NCBI GenBank assembly: GCA_963777095.1
Contig: CAVZOY010000001.1
Span: forward strand, 372,001 to 436,000
Direction of reading: 5' to 3'
DNA length: 64,000 bases
Source of the DNA: CAVZOY01 sp963777095
Lineage (GTDB): Bacteria > Actinomycetota > Actinomycetes > Mycobacteriales > Geodermatophilaceae
Positions 1-13,031 of this stretch are shown here, one piece after another. Both the position numbers and the translations under genes were made by a program. The notes beneath the pieces were generated by a model. The model had not been told where the DNA came from, searched no databases, and saw only the letters and a list, made by a program, of their open reading frames with translations. Each line of letters starts with the position of its first letter. Positions within the stretch are counted from its first letter, which is position 1.

Positions 1-109
1 GGGGGAGCCAGGAGGCAAATCTATACACGCGGGACGACGAGCGTGCTCCGGCGCGCGGAACGCGTAGGTGACGGTTCATCCCATCGGTCCCAGGAGGGTT
101 CAGGCGCGC
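1..109. other. Left edge, no gene assigned
   Basis: This short stretch follows the stop codon of trmI and holds no supported gene. On the minus strand it contains TATAGA (plus-strand positions 20-25), which resembles an actinobacterial -10 element reading leftwards out of the window. No convincing -35 element sits at the right distance. In many actinobacteria the proteasome ATPase gene lies downstream of trmI, so a promoter for such a gene is possible, but nothing here proves it. Confidence 0.3.
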
Positions 110-1039
110 TCAGCCCTTCTGCGCCCGGCGCTGCCGGATGGGCGCGACGACTCCCTCCGCGAGCCGCCGGGCGGTCACCAGGAACGCCGTGTGCGCCACC
201 ATCCGGTGCTCCGGACGCACCGCCAGGCCCACCGCGTGCCATGGCCGCAGCAGCGACTCCCAGGCGTGCGGCTCGGTCCACACGCCCTGGGCGCGCAGCG
301 CCTCGACGTAGGTGGACAGCTGCGTCGTCGTCGCCACGTAGCCCACGAGGACGCCGCCCGGCCGCAGGGCGGCCGCCACGGTCGGCAGCACCGCCCACGG
401 CTCGAGCATGTCGAGGACGACGCGGTCCACGACCTCGGACGCCGGGTGCTCGGCCAGGTCGCCGAGCCGCAGCGACCAGTTGCCGGGCACCTCCCCGAAG
501 AACGCACCCACGTTCGACCGGGCGACGTCGGCGAAGTCCTCCCGCCGCTCGTAGCTGGTGACCGCCCCCTCCGCGCCCACCGCGCGCAGCAGCGAGCAGG
601 TGAGCGCGCCCGAGCCCGCACCGGCCTCGAGCACGCGCATGCCCGGTCCGACGTCGCCGAAGCCGACGATCTGCGCGGCGTCCTTGGGGTAGATGACCTG
701 CGCCCCGCGCGGCATGGACAGCACGAAGTCGGCCAGCAGCGGCCGGAACGCGAGGTAGCCGGTGCCCGAGATCGAGTGCACGACCGAGCCCTCGGGCACG
801 CCGATCAGGTCGTCGTGGGCGATCGCCCCGCGGTGCGTGTGGAACGCCTTGCCCGGCTCCAGGACGACGGTGTACAGCCGCCCCTTGGGGTCGGTCAGCT
901 GGACGCGGTCGCCGACGGCGAAGGCGCCCGGCACCGGCCGGCCGCTCGGCGACTGCGGGCTCGACAGAGGCGACGTCGACGTTCTCGGGCGGGGGCGCGG
1001 TTTCCACAGGGGTTCAGCGTACGGAGCGGTTGCACACAC
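110..1039 (-). CDS. trmI: tRNA (adenine-N1)-methyltransferase TrmI
   Basis: This enzyme uses S-adenosylmethionine to make 1-methyladenosine at position 58 in the T-loop of tRNA, acting as a tetramer. The protein shows the family's N-terminal barrel, the stretch MPRGAQVIYPKD near residue 109, the SAM-binding motif VLEAGAGSGAL at 136-146 and the catalytic-loop motif DMLEPW from residue 210. It diverges from the RecB-family nuclease gene. The first 38 residues in this frame look unnatural. A GTG at 1007 in another frame encodes a more typical acidic, Ala/Pro-rich N-terminus that would join at residue 39 if one base near 926 were extra. The true start is therefore uncertain, but the identity is secure. 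Confidence 0.93.
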   Translation of the reverse strand: MCATAPYAEPLWKPRPRPRTSTSPLSSPQSPSGRPVPGAFAVGDRVQLTDPKGRLYTVVLEPGKAFHTHRGAIAHDDLIGVPEGSVVHSISGTGYLAFRPLLADFVLSMPRGAQVIYPKDAAQIVGFGDVGPGMRVLEAGAGSGALTCSLLRAVGAEGAVTSYERREDFADVARSNVGAFFGEVPGNWSLRLGDLAEHPASEVVDRVVLDMLEPWAVLPTVAAALRPGGVLVGYVATTTQLSTYVEALRAQGVWTEPHAWESLLRPWHAVGLAVRPEHRMVAHTAFLVTARRLAEGVVAPIRQRRAQKG

Positions 1040-1089
1040 CTCGGCGCGCGCTCTCGGATCTGTCGGTGGGCCGACCTAGCCTCGGAACC

Positions 1090-2000
1090 GTGACGGCGAC
1101 CATCGGCATCGACACCGGCGGGCACCGGGGCGGCGGAGGCCGCGCCCGGAGGCGCCGCGCCGGCCCTCGCTGTCGCCCAGCCGGGCGGCGGACTTCAAGA
1201 GCTGCCCGCTGCTCTACCGGTTCCGCACCATCGACCGGCTGCCCGAGCGCAAGAGCCGGGCGGCGGTGCGGGGCACGCTCGTCCACTCGGTGCTGGAGCG
1301 CCTCTACGACCTGCCGCCGGGCGAGCGCACGGTCGCTGCCGCGCAGGAGCTCGTCGCACCGGCCTGGACCGAGCTCCGGGAGGAGCCCGGCATCGCGGAT
1401 CTGTTCACCGCCGACGACGCCGGCGCCGAGACCGTCGAGGCATGGCTCGCCTCGGCCGGCCGGCTGGTCGAGACGTACTTCTCACTGGAGGATCCGCGCC
1501 GCATCCAGCCGCACGGCCGCGAGGAGCTCATCGAGGTCACCCTGCCCGACGGGCTGCTGCTGCGCGGCTACGTCGACCGGCTCGACGTCGCCCGCAACGG
1601 TGCGCTCCGGGTCGTCGACTACAAGACCGGGTCGACCCCGCGCGAGGCGTTCGAGGGCAAGGCGCTGTTCCAGATGAAGTTCTACGCGCTGGTGCTCTGG
1701 CGCACCCGCGGCGTCGTCGCCAGCCAGCTCAAGCTGCTCTACCTCGGCGACGGCGAGGCGCTCACCTACGCCCCCGACGAGGCCGAGCTGGTCCGGTTCG
1801 AGCGCACGGTGCAGGCCATCTGGGCGGCGATCGAGCGGGCGGTGAGCACCCACGACTTCCGGCCCAATCCCAGCCGGCTCTGCGGCTGGTGCGACCACCA
1901 GGCGTTCTGCCCCTCGTTCGGCGGCACTCCCCCGCCGTTCCCCGCGGAGGCCGCGGCCGCGGCGGGGTGGGCGGCGCTGCCGATCGTGGAGCGCGATTGA
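1090..2000 (+). CDS. RecB-family PD-(D/E)XK nuclease, frame interrupted
   Basis: This is a stand-alone RecB-like nuclease domain of about 302 residues, paired with trmI as in many actinobacteria. The catalytic core is visible as LLRGYVDRLDV followed by LRVVDYKTG. A cysteine in FKSCPLLYRF near the N-terminus and the C-terminal CGWCDHQAFC cluster match the four-cysteine iron-sulfur arrangement of AddB-type nucleases. The GTG at 1090 begins MTATIGIDTG, but the downstream frame differs. Treating 1120 and 1151 as extra bases (GGC+G and GGA+G) joins everything without a stop. The precise DNA substrate of this group is not established. The break is probably a sequence error, because the rest is perfectly conserved in pattern. 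Confidence 0.8.
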
Positions 2001-2038
2001 CCCGCCCCGCGACCGCACTGGCCGCCTACGCTGGCCCC

Positions 2039-2521
2039 GTGCCGCTGGAGGGGCTGCCCCACGTCGACGAGCACTCCGTTGTCGTCGAGGCACCGCCGGA
2101 CGCGGTGTGGCGCGCCGCCCTCAAGGTTCTCCACCGGACGTTCGGCACCGGCCCGTCGCCGAACGTGGCACGGCTCCTCGGCTCCGAGCCGTCCTCGACG
2201 AACGGCTGGGACCGCCCCGGGGTGGGCTCGACGGTCCCCGGTTTCCGCATCGTCGAGGCCCAGCCGCCGCGGCTGCTTGTGGTTGCCGGCCGGCACCGGT
2301 TCTCGCGGTACGCGATCGTGGCCCGGATCGAGCCGCACGGGCACGACTCCAGGCTCCGGCTCGAGACCCGGGCCACCTTCCCGGGCGCCCACGGCGCCGC
2401 CTACCGGCTCGCCGTGCTCGGAACCCACCTGCACGTGCTGGTCACCCGTCGCATGCTGGGGCAGATGGCGCGGGCGGCCGAGCGGGCATCCGCCGACCAC
2501 CAGCCGCTGGACAGCAGCTGA
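2039..2521 (+). CDS. SRPBCC-family protein
   Basis: A 160-residue protein starting at GTG with an SRPBCC (START-like) beginning: HSVVVEAPPDAVWRAALKVL is the usual first strand and helix of this ligand-binding fold. The middle alternates strands (PRLLVVAGRHRFSRYAIVAR) and a long C-terminal helix ends the protein, as expected for the helix-grip fold. It follows the nuclease gene closely on the same strand and converges with the DinB gene. The ligand and function cannot be told from the sequence. Confidence 0.7.
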   Translation: MPLEGLPHVDEHSVVVEAPPDAVWRAALKVLHRTFGTGPSPNVARLLGSEPSSTNGWDRPGVGSTVPGFRIVEAQPPRLLVVAGRHRFSRYAIVARIEPHGHDSRLRLETRATFPGAHGAAYRLAVLGTHLHVLVTRRMLGQMARAAERASADHQPLDSS

Positions 2522-2528
2522 TCGCCCG

Positions 2529-3008
2529 TCAGACTCCTGTCGTGCCGTCGAGCATCTCCCGCGTCGCGTCCACGTGGCCGGCGTGGCGGGCGGTCTCGTC
2601 GATCATGTGCAGCAGCAGCCAGCGCAGGTTCCGGCCCGTACCGTCCTGGGCGACCGTGGTGAGGGGCATCGATCGGACCGCAACCTCGGTCGCGGCGCCG
2701 CGGGCGCGGTAGCGGTCGGCGGCATCGGAGACCGTCAACTCCGGGCCCGGATGGAACTCGGTCTCCTCGCGACTGGTGACAGCGCCGCTCATGCGCCCGT
2801 CGATCCAGCGCTGCTCGACGTTCGTGAGGTGGTTGACGACGCCGAGGACGGACATGAGCCGCCCGTCCGGCCGCCAGCGCGCCTCGTCCTCGCCCAGGTC
2901 CACCAGCTTGCGCAGGATCGACGCGCGCAGATGGTCCAGGAAGGCGAGCAACAGCTCGCGCTCGTCGTCCAGCGCCGGCGGATGCGGCGTCTTCACCCAC
3001 TCGGTCAT
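2529..3008 (-). CDS. DinB-family protein (DUF664 type)
   Basis: A 159-residue four-helix protein of the DinB/DUF664 group. Members bind a divalent metal through three histidines, and in actinobacteria several are mycothiol- or bacillithiol-type thiol transferases. Candidate ligand histidines are seen in VVNHLTNVEQRW and in the C-terminal LLHMIDETARHAGHVDATRE. Helices dominate throughout. It lies between the HAD hydrolase gene (same strand, 22 bp away) and the convergent SRPBCC gene. The specific reaction is unknown. Confidence 0.75.
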   Translation of the reverse strand: MTEWVKTPHPPALDDERELLLAFLDHLRASILRKLVDLGEDEARWRPDGRLMSVLGVVNHLTNVEQRWIDGRMSGAVTSREETEFHPGPELTVSDAADRYRARGAATEVAVRSMPLTTVAQDGTGRNLRWLLLHMIDETARHAGHVDATREMLDGTTGV

Positions 3009-3030
3009 GTCCGGACGTTAGCCCGGCGGT

Positions 3031-3738
3031 TCACGACTCGACGGTGGCCAGGTCGTCGTCGCGCGCGTCCAGGAGCCGGGCCAGGTCCGCGACCTCGAAG
3101 CCGGCCAGCGACTCCCGCACGACGAGTCCACGAGCCGGGGGCAGTTCCTGCATCGACGGCACGCCGAGCACCGCCGCGCCGGCCGCCAGCGCCGAGGTCG
3201 CGCCCGCGCGGGAGTCCTCGATCGCGACGCAGCCGGCCGGATCGACACCGAGCGCCGTCATCGCCTGCCGGTAGGGCGCGGGGTCGGGCTTGTTCGCCGG
3301 TACCTCGTCGCCGCAGACCGTGACGTCGAAGGCCGGCAGCCCGAGATCCTCGTCCATCCGGCGCAGGAGGCCGGCGGCCAGCCGCCGCGGCGTCGTCGTC
3401 ACCAGGGCCGCGGTCATCCCCGCCGACCGGACGGCCGTCAGCAGCTCGCGGGCGCCGGGCCGCCAGTCCAGCGGGCCGGCCAGCAGCTCTGCGACGGTGT
3501 CCTGCACCCAGAGGCTGTCCTCGAGCATCTGCCGCTCGGTGCGCTGCACCCCGAGGTCGGCGTAGAGCATGCCGAGCGAGACAACCATGCTGGTGCCGAC
3601 CGTGGCCTCGCGGGCCGCCGGGGAGACCTCCCCGCCGAGTACGCGGGCGAGGGCCGACAGGGCCTCACCCCACTTGCCCTCGGTGTCGACCAGCGTGCCG
3701 TCCATGTCGAAGAGCACAGCGTGCAAGGAGTTCCGCAT
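3031..3738 (-). CDS. HAD-superfamily hydrolase, beta-phosphoglucomutase-like
   Basis: A 235-residue HAD subfamily IA phosphatase or phosphomutase. Motif I is FDMDGTLVDTEG from residue 10, with the nucleophile Asp and acid/base Asp. Motif II is ALVTTTPRR, motif III is the lysine in CGDEVPANKPDP, and motif IV is VAIEDSRAGA. A helical cap lies between motifs I and II. The domain order and length fit YcjU/GS1-type enzymes that act on small sugar phosphates, but the substrate cannot be assigned. It is read away from pta. Confidence 0.85.
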   Translation of the reverse strand: MRNSLHAVLFDMDGTLVDTEGKWGEALSALARVLGGEVSPAAREATVGTSMVVSLGMLYADLGVQRTERQMLEDSLWVQDTVAELLAGPLDWRPGARELLTAVRSAGMTAALVTTTPRRLAAGLLRRMDEDLGLPAFDVTVCGDEVPANKPDPAPYRQAMTALGVDPAGCVAIEDSRAGATSALAAGAAVLGVPSMQELPPARGLVVRESLAGFEVADLARLLDARDDDLATVES

Positions 3739-3867
3739 CTCTCGTCCACCGTACGTTCCGGACGGGTCGGGTCGCCGGGTTCGACGCGGTGAGGACGCTC
3801 ACTGCGCTCTGCCCGCCCCAGAGGCGGCCAGGTCACGCATGCGGCGGACCTGCGCCATGATCTGCGG

Positions 3868-5946
3868 GTGTCCGACGGGCTGTACGTCACGGGTACGGAG
3901 CCGGCGACCGGCAAGTCCGCGATCGCACTCGGCCTCTACGAACTGCTCGCGCGCCGGGTCGGCCGCCTCGGGGTGTTCCGGCCGGTCGTGCACAACCGCG
4001 GCCGGGACCGGGTGGTGGACCTGCTGCTCCCCCGCGCGCCCGAGCCGCAGCCCGTCGAGGCCTGCATCGGGGTGACCTACGCCGACGTCGTCGCCGACGA
4101 GGACCGGGCGCTCTCGGAGATCGTCGCCCGATACCGCGCTCTGGCGGCGCTGTGCGACCGGGTCCTGGTCGTCGGCACGGACTTCGACGAGGCCTCGGCC
4201 TCCCGCGAGCTGGCCCTCAACGCCCGCATCGCCGTCAACCTGGGGCTGCCGCTGGTCTGCGTCGTCTCCGGACACGACCGCGCGGCCGACGACGTCGCGG
4301 CCGCCGTCGAGTTCGGCGAGACGTCGATGAGAGCCGCCGGCTGCGAGGTCGTCGCCGTCATCGCCAACCGCGTGCCCGGGCGTGAGCTCCGCGCCCTGCG
4401 GGACCGCGCCGGCGACCGGGCCGTTCCTGTGTATGCCCTCCCGGAGACGCCCCTGCTCACCGCGCCGACGATGGCCGAGGTCGCCCGGGCCTGCGGCGGT
4501 CGCGTCCTGGCCGGGGACGACGCCAGCCTGGGCCGGGAGACGGCCGGCGTCCTGGTGGCAGCCATGACGCTGCCCAACCTGCTCGACCGGCTGGTCGACG
4601 ACGTCGTCGTCATCACGCCCGGCGACCGGGTCGACGTCATGCTCGGCGTGCTGGCCGCGCACCTGTCGGGCGCCCTGCCCGTTCCGTCGGGGCTGGTCCT
4701 CACCGGCGGGATCGACCCCGGCGCGACGGTGCTGGAGCTGATCCGCCAGCTGCCCACCGTCGTCCCGGTCGTCTTGACCGACCAGGACACGTACCTGACC
4801 ACACGGCGGGCCGGCTCGCTGCGGGGCCGGATCGGCCCGGACGCCCCGCGGAAGATCGACACCGCGCTGGCGCTCTTCGAGGCCCACGTCGACGGCGAGG
4901 AGTTGCTCGACCGCGCCGAGGTGTCGCAGCCCCGGGTGACGACGCCGCTGATGTTCGAGCACGGGCTGCTCGACCGCGCCCGCGCCGACCGCCGCACCAT
5001 CGTGCTGCCCGAGGGCACCGACGAGCGCGTGCTGCGCGCGGCCGAGCGGCTGCTCCGGCGCGGGGTCGTCGACCTCACCCTGCTCGGGCCCGAGGCCGAG
5101 GTCCGCGCGGCCGCGGCGCGCGCCGGGGTCGACGTCGGCGGCGCCCAGGTGGTCGACCCGTGCGACCCGGACCTCCGCGAGCGCTTCGCGGTCGAGTACG
5201 CCCGCCGTCGCGCCCACCGGGGCGTGACCATGGACGCCGCCCGCGACGTCGTCGTCGACGTCTCGTACTTCGGCACGCTGATGGTGGCCCTGGGCATGGC
5301 CGACGGCATGGTCTCGGGCGCCACGCACACGACGGCGCAGACGATCCGGCCGAGCCTGGAGCTGATCAAGACCGTGGAGGGCGTCTCGATCGTCTCCAGC
5401 GTCTTCTTCATGTGCCTGGCCGACCGGGTGCTCGTCTACGGCGACTGCGCCGTGAACGTGCACCCGAGCGCCGAGCAGCTGGCCGAGATCGCCGTCACCT
5501 CGGCCGCGACGGCCGCCGCGTTCGGCGTCGAGCCGCGCGTCGCGATGCTGTCGTACTCCACCGGCGAGTCGGGCAGCGGCGAGGAGGTCGACCGGGTCCG
5601 CGCCGCGACGGAGCTCGTCCGTGAGCGCGCGCCGGGGCTCTCCGTCGAAGGACCCATCCAGTACGACGCCGCCGTGGACGCCGGCGTCGCCCGCACCAAG
5701 CTGCCCGGCAGCGAGGTCGCCGGCCGGGCCACGGTCTTCGTCTTCCCCGACCTGAACACCGGCAACAACACGTACAAGGCGGTGCAGCGCAGCGCCGGCG
5801 CCGTCGCGGTCGGCCCGGTGCTGCAGGGCCTGCGCCGGCCGGTCAACGACCTGTCCCGGGGCGCGACCGTCCAGGACATCGTCAACACCGTCGCCATCAC
5901 CGCCGTGCAGGCGCAGCAGACCGCGCCCGCGGGGGAACGTCCGTGA
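3868..5946 (+). CDS. pta: Phosphate acetyltransferase
   Basis: Catalyses acetyl-CoA + phosphate to acetyl phosphate + CoA in the cytoplasm, the first step of the Pta-AckA overflow pathway. The 692-residue protein is the long form. It has an N-terminal P-loop, dethiobiotin-synthetase-like domain (GTEPATGKSAIALGLYELL, residues 9-27), a central DRTGG-like regulatory domain and a C-terminal catalytic PTA/PTB domain. The latter starts near IVLPEGTDERVLRAAERLL and includes GLRRPVNDLSRGATVQDIVN near the end. It starts at GTG 3868. The stop overlaps the GTG start of ackA by four bases, so the two genes are translationally coupled. Confidence 0.95.
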   Translation: MSDGLYVTGTEPATGKSAIALGLYELLARRVGRLGVFRPVVHNRGRDRVVDLLLPRAPEPQPVEACIGVTYADVVADEDRALSEIVARYRALAALCDRVLVVGTDFDEASASRELALNARIAVNLGLPLVCVVSGHDRAADDVAAAVEFGETSMRAAGCEVVAVIANRVPGRELRALRDRAGDRAVPVYALPETPLLTAPTMAEVARACGGRVLAGDDASLGRETAGVLVAAMTLPNLLDRLVDDVVVITPGDRVDVMLGVLAAHLSGALPVPSGLVLTGGIDPGATVLELIRQLPTVVPVVLTDQDTYLTTRRAGSLRGRIGPDAPRKIDTALALFEAHVDGEELLDRAEVSQPRVTTPLMFEHGLLDRARADRRTIVLPEGTDERVLRAAERLLRRGVVDLTLLGPEAEVRAAAARAGVDVGGAQVVDPCDPDLRERFAVEYARRRAHRGVTMDAARDVVVDVSYFGTLMVALGMADGMVSGATHTTAQTIRPSLELIKTVEGVSIVSSVFFMCLADRVLVYGDCAVNVHPSAEQLAEIAVTSAATAAAFGVEPRVAMLSYSTGESGSGEEVDRVRAATELVRERAPGLSVEGPIQYDAAVDAGVARTKLPGSEVAGRATVFVFPDLNTGNNTYKAVQRSAGAVAVGPVLQGLRRPVNDLSRGATVQDIVNTVAITAVQAQQTAPAGERP

Positions 5947-7142
5947 GCCGCCGGGTCCTCGTCGTCAACTGCGGCTCCTCGTCGCTGAAGTACCGGCTGG
6001 TGGACGTCGACGACGGCAGCGCGGTCGCGAGCGGACTGGCCGAGCGCGTCGGTCAGCCCTCCGGGCGCCTGACGCACCGCCGTCCCGGTGCCGAGGACGA
6101 GGAGGTCGAACGCCCCCTGCCGGACCACGCCGCCACGCTCTCCGCCGTCCTGGACGCCTTCGCGCGCTGCGGCCCGCCGTTGGCCGAGGCCGGTCTCGTG
6201 GCGGTGGCCCACCGCGTCGTGCACGGCGGGAACCGCTTCTCGGCACCCGTGCTCATCGACGACGACGTGCTCCGCGCGGTGCGCGACCTCGCCGCCCTCG
6301 CGCCGCTGCACAACCCGGTGAACGCGGTCGGCATCGAGGTGGCGAGGCAGGCGTTCCCGGCGCTGCCGCACGTCGCGGTCTTCGACACCGCCTTCCACCA
6401 GACGCTCCCGCCGGCCGCCTACACCTACGCGGTCCCGCCGCAGTGGGCGCGCGACCACGGCGTGCGCCGGTACGGGTTCCACGGCACGTCGCACGCCTAC
6501 GTGTCCCGCGCGGCCGCCGAGCTGCTCGGCCGGCCGCACGAGGACGTGAACACCGTCGTCCTCCACCTGGGCAACGGCGCGAGCGCCACGGCCGTGGCCG
6601 GCGGACGCAGCGTCGACACGTCCATGGGCCTCACGCCGCTCGAGGGCCTCGTGATGGGCACCCGGTCCGGCGATCTCGACCCGGCGATCGCCGCCCACCT
6701 GCACCGCACCGCCGGGTTGGGCCCTGAAGAGGTGGACCGGGCGCTCAACTCCTCCAGCGGAATGCTCGCCCTGGCCGGCACCAACGACCTGCGGGAGGTG
6801 CACCGCCGGATCGCGGACGGCGACGAGTCCGCGCGGCTGGCGCTCGACGTGTTCTGCCACCGGGTGCGCAAGTACGTGGGCGCCTACCTGGCCGTGCTCG
6901 GCCGCACCGACGCCATAGCGTTCACCGGCGGCATCGGGGAGAACGACGCGGTGGTGCGGGAGCGCTCCCTGAGCGGCCTGGAAACTCTCGGCATCGCCCT
7001 CGACGCGGCCCGCAACCGTGCCCGGTCCGCCACCGCACGGAAGATCTCGGCCGACGGCAGTCCGGTGACCGTCCTGGTGGTCCCCACCGACGAGGAGCTG
7101 GAGATGGCCCGGCAGGCGGTCACGCTGCTCGACGGGCGGTGA
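5943..7142 (+). CDS. ackA: Acetate kinase
   Basis: Interconverts acetyl phosphate + ADP and acetate + ATP. At 399 residues it has the family's usual length. Family signatures are VVNCGSSSLKYRL at the N-terminus, FDTAFHQTLPPAAYTYAVP, YGFHGTSHAYVS and the phosphate loop VLHLGNGASATAV, with FTGGIGENDAVVRE near the end. It overlaps pta by four bases and converges with metH four bases after its stop. Only a very short intergenic space is left for termination. Confidence 0.96.
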   Translation: MSRRVLVVNCGSSSLKYRLVDVDDGSAVASGLAERVGQPSGRLTHRRPGAEDEEVERPLPDHAATLSAVLDAFARCGPPLAEAGLVAVAHRVVHGGNRFSAPVLIDDDVLRAVRDLAALAPLHNPVNAVGIEVARQAFPALPHVAVFDTAFHQTLPPAAYTYAVPPQWARDHGVRRYGFHGTSHAYVSRAAAELLGRPHEDVNTVVLHLGNGASATAVAGGRSVDTSMGLTPLEGLVMGTRSGDLDPAIAAHLHRTAGLGPEEVDRALNSSSGMLALAGTNDLREVHRRIADGDESARLALDVFCHRVRKYVGAYLAVLGRTDAIAFTGGIGENDAVVRERSLSGLETLGIALDAARNRARSATARKISADGSPVTVLVVPTDEELEMARQAVTLLDGR

Positions 7143-7146
7143 GCGG

Positions 7147-10977
<3,831 letters not shown>

Positions 10978-11124
10978 GGGCGCTCCTCGGGTCGGCGGGC
11001 GCACGAGCCCCCATGGTCTCATCCCCGCCACCGTGGCTCGCGCCGATTACGGACACCGACCGGTGGGGTGACACGGGCCGGCGGTCCGGCGCCTGGCCCG
11101 CGCGTCCGACGTAGGCTCGGAAAG

Positions 11125-11982
11125 GTGATCGATCCCAAGTCAGGCACCGACGACCTGCCCCAGCTGACCGACCCGGTCGTGGTGGTCGCCTTCGAGGGCT
11201 GGAACGACGCGGGCGACGCCGCCACGGGTGCAGTCGAGCACCTGGAGCTCATCTGGGACGCCACACCCCTGGCCGCTCTGGACCCCGAGGACTACTACGA
11301 CTTCCAGGTGAACCGGCCCACGGTCTCGCTCGTCGGCGGTGTCAGCCGGCGGATCGAGTGGCCGACCACCCGCGTCTCGGTGGCCCGCCCGCCGGGCGCC
11401 GAGCGGGACGTCGTCCTCATCCGCGGGATCGAACCGAACATGCGCTGGCGCGGGTTCTGCGACGAGCTGATCGAGCTGTGCCAGGACCTCGAGGTGGGCA
11501 CCGTGATCGCGCTGGGGGCCCTGCTGGCCGACACGCCGCACACCCGCCCGACGCCGGTGTCCGGCTCGGCCTACGACCGGGAGTCCGCCGAGCGCTGGGG
11601 CCTGGACGCCTCTCGCTACGAGGGACCGACCGGCATCCTCGGCGTCTTCCAGGACGCCTGCGTGCAGGCCGGGCTGCCGGCGATCAGCTTCTGGGCGGCG
11701 GTGCCGCACTACGTCTCCCAGCCGCCGTCGCCCCGCGCCACGGTGGCGCTGCTCCAGCGGGTCGAGGAGGTGCTCGAGATCCCGGTGCCGCTCGGCGCGC
11801 TGCCGACCCAGGCAGACGAGTGGGTCAAGACGGTCGACGAGATGGCCCAGGAGGACGCCGAGGTCGTCGAGTACGTGCGCTCGCTCGAGGAGCGGGCGAC
11901 CGAGAGCGACCTCTCCCAGGCGTCCGGCGACCAGATCGCCCGGGAGTTCGAGAGATATCTGCGCCGGCGAGGCACGAACTAG
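11125..11982 (+). CDS. PAC2-family protein
   Basis: A 285-residue PAC2 (proteasome assembly chaperone 2-like) protein. Opening features are DPVVVVAFEGWNDAGDAATG and LIRGIEPNMRWRGFCDELI, followed by a Rossmann-like alternation with ALGALLADTPHTRP. PAC2 proteins occur across actinobacteria, usually beside the mycothiol gene mshC as here, but their role is unproven. It starts at GTG 11125, divergent from metH with about 150 bp between them, and its stop overlaps the convergent end of dgt by four bases. Confidence 0.88.
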   Translation: MIDPKSGTDDLPQLTDPVVVVAFEGWNDAGDAATGAVEHLELIWDATPLAALDPEDYYDFQVNRPTVSLVGGVSRRIEWPTTRVSVARPPGAERDVVLIRGIEPNMRWRGFCDELIELCQDLEVGTVIALGALLADTPHTRPTPVSGSAYDRESAERWGLDASRYEGPTGILGVFQDACVQAGLPAISFWAAVPHYVSQPPSPRATVALLQRVEEVLEIPVPLGALPTQADEWVKTVDEMAQEDAEVVEYVRSLEERATESDLSQASGDQIAREFERYLRRRGTN

Positions 11983-13031
11983 CGCTCCGGGAGGAGCGGG
12001 CGCATCTCGTTGGTGGCGTCGGCGTCGAAGAGCCGGTCGTGCGTCGCGAGGGCGAACCGGTCGGTCATGCCCGACACGTAGTCGACGACCTGGGTGAGGA
12101 CGTCGGCGTCCGGGTCGCGGTAGCTCTCGGCGATCTGCTCCGGGTGCGCCAGGTGGTGGTCGACCAGCCGCCGGATGACGTCGATGGCGACGTGCTTCTG
12201 CCCGGCGGCGACGTCGGAGACGTACACCCGCTCGAACATGAACGTGCGCAGCTCGTGCATCGCCTCGAGCTCGTCCGGCGACATGACCACGACGCCGGCC
12301 GCGTTCGCCGGTGACAGGCTGCCGGCGACCACGGCGGCGATCATCGCGCCGACCATGTCGCTGCCCGGCTCGCCGAAGACCCGGTGCGGCCGGGCGGGCA
12401 GGTCGTCGGGCCGGAGCACGCCGGCCCGCACGGCGTCCAGCGCGTCGTGCGACAGGTAGGCGATCCGGTCGGCGTAGCGCACGCACTCGGCCTCGCGGGT
12501 GTCCGGCGGCGGGTCGATCTTCCAGCTGTGCGCCCGGATGCCGTCCCGGACCTCCCAGGTCAGGTTGAGGTGCTCGAGCACCTCGACGATCCGCACGCCC
12601 TGCGCGGCGTGGTGCCAGCCGCCGGCGACGTAGGGCTCGAGCGCGTCCTCGCCGAGGTGGCCGAAGGGCGAGTGGCCGAGGTCGTGGCCGAGCGCAATGG
12701 CCTCGGCGAGCGTCTCGTTGAGGCCCAGGGCCCGGGCCAGCGACCGCGCGATCTGGGTGACCTGCAGTGTGTGGGTGAGCCGGGTGACGAAGTGGTCGCC
12801 GTCGGGGTTCAGGAACACCTGCGTCTTGTGCTTGAGCCGGCGGAAGGCCTTGGCGTGCAGGATCCGGTCGCGGTCGCGCTCGAACGCCGTCCGCAGCGGG
12901 TCCTCCGGCTCGGGCTGCGCGCGCCCGCGCGAGGCCACCGAGCGGGTGGCCGCGGGCGCGAGCGCCTCCTCCGACCGCTCGCGGGCGGCACGGTCGGTGA
13001 ACCGGAAGGGCGCCCCGGCGGGAGGAGTCAT
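11979..13031 (-). CDS. dgt: Deoxyguanosinetriphosphate triphosphohydrolase-like HD protein
   Basis: A 350-residue HD-domain enzyme of the dNTP triphosphohydrolase family, which removes tripolyphosphate from dNTPs. The metal-binding HD core is evident: a first His in LTHTLQVTQIARSL, then ALGHDLGHSPFGHLGEDAL, and a later Asp in CVRYADRIAYLSHDALDAV. FRRLKHKTQVF near the N-terminus is typical of the bacterial Dgt group. The ATG at 13031 overlaps the mshC stop (ATGA), so it is co-transcribed and coupled with mshC. Substrate preference (dGTP or broad) cannot be read from the sequence. Confidence 0.92.
   Translation of the reverse strand: MTPPAGAPFRFTDRAARERSEEALAPAATRSVASRGRAQPEPEDPLRTAFERDRDRILHAKAFRRLKHKTQVFLNPDGDHFVTRLTHTLQVTQIARSLARALGLNETLAEAIALGHDLGHSPFGHLGEDALEPYVAGGWHHAAQGVRIVEVLEHLNLTWEVRDGIRAHSWKIDPPPDTREAECVRYADRIAYLSHDALDAVRAGVLRPDDLPARPHRVFGEPGSDMVGAMIAAVVAGSLSPANAAGVVVMSPDELEAMHELRTFMFERVYVSDVAAGQKHVAIDVIRRLVDHHLAHPEQIAESYRDPDADVLTQVVDYVSGMTDRFALATHDRLFDADATNEMRPLLPER

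Noticed and set aside
11032..11124. Cobalamin riboswitch controlling metH
   Set aside because: The space between metH and PAC2 is about 150 bp and lacks the conserved B12-box, too short for the full element.
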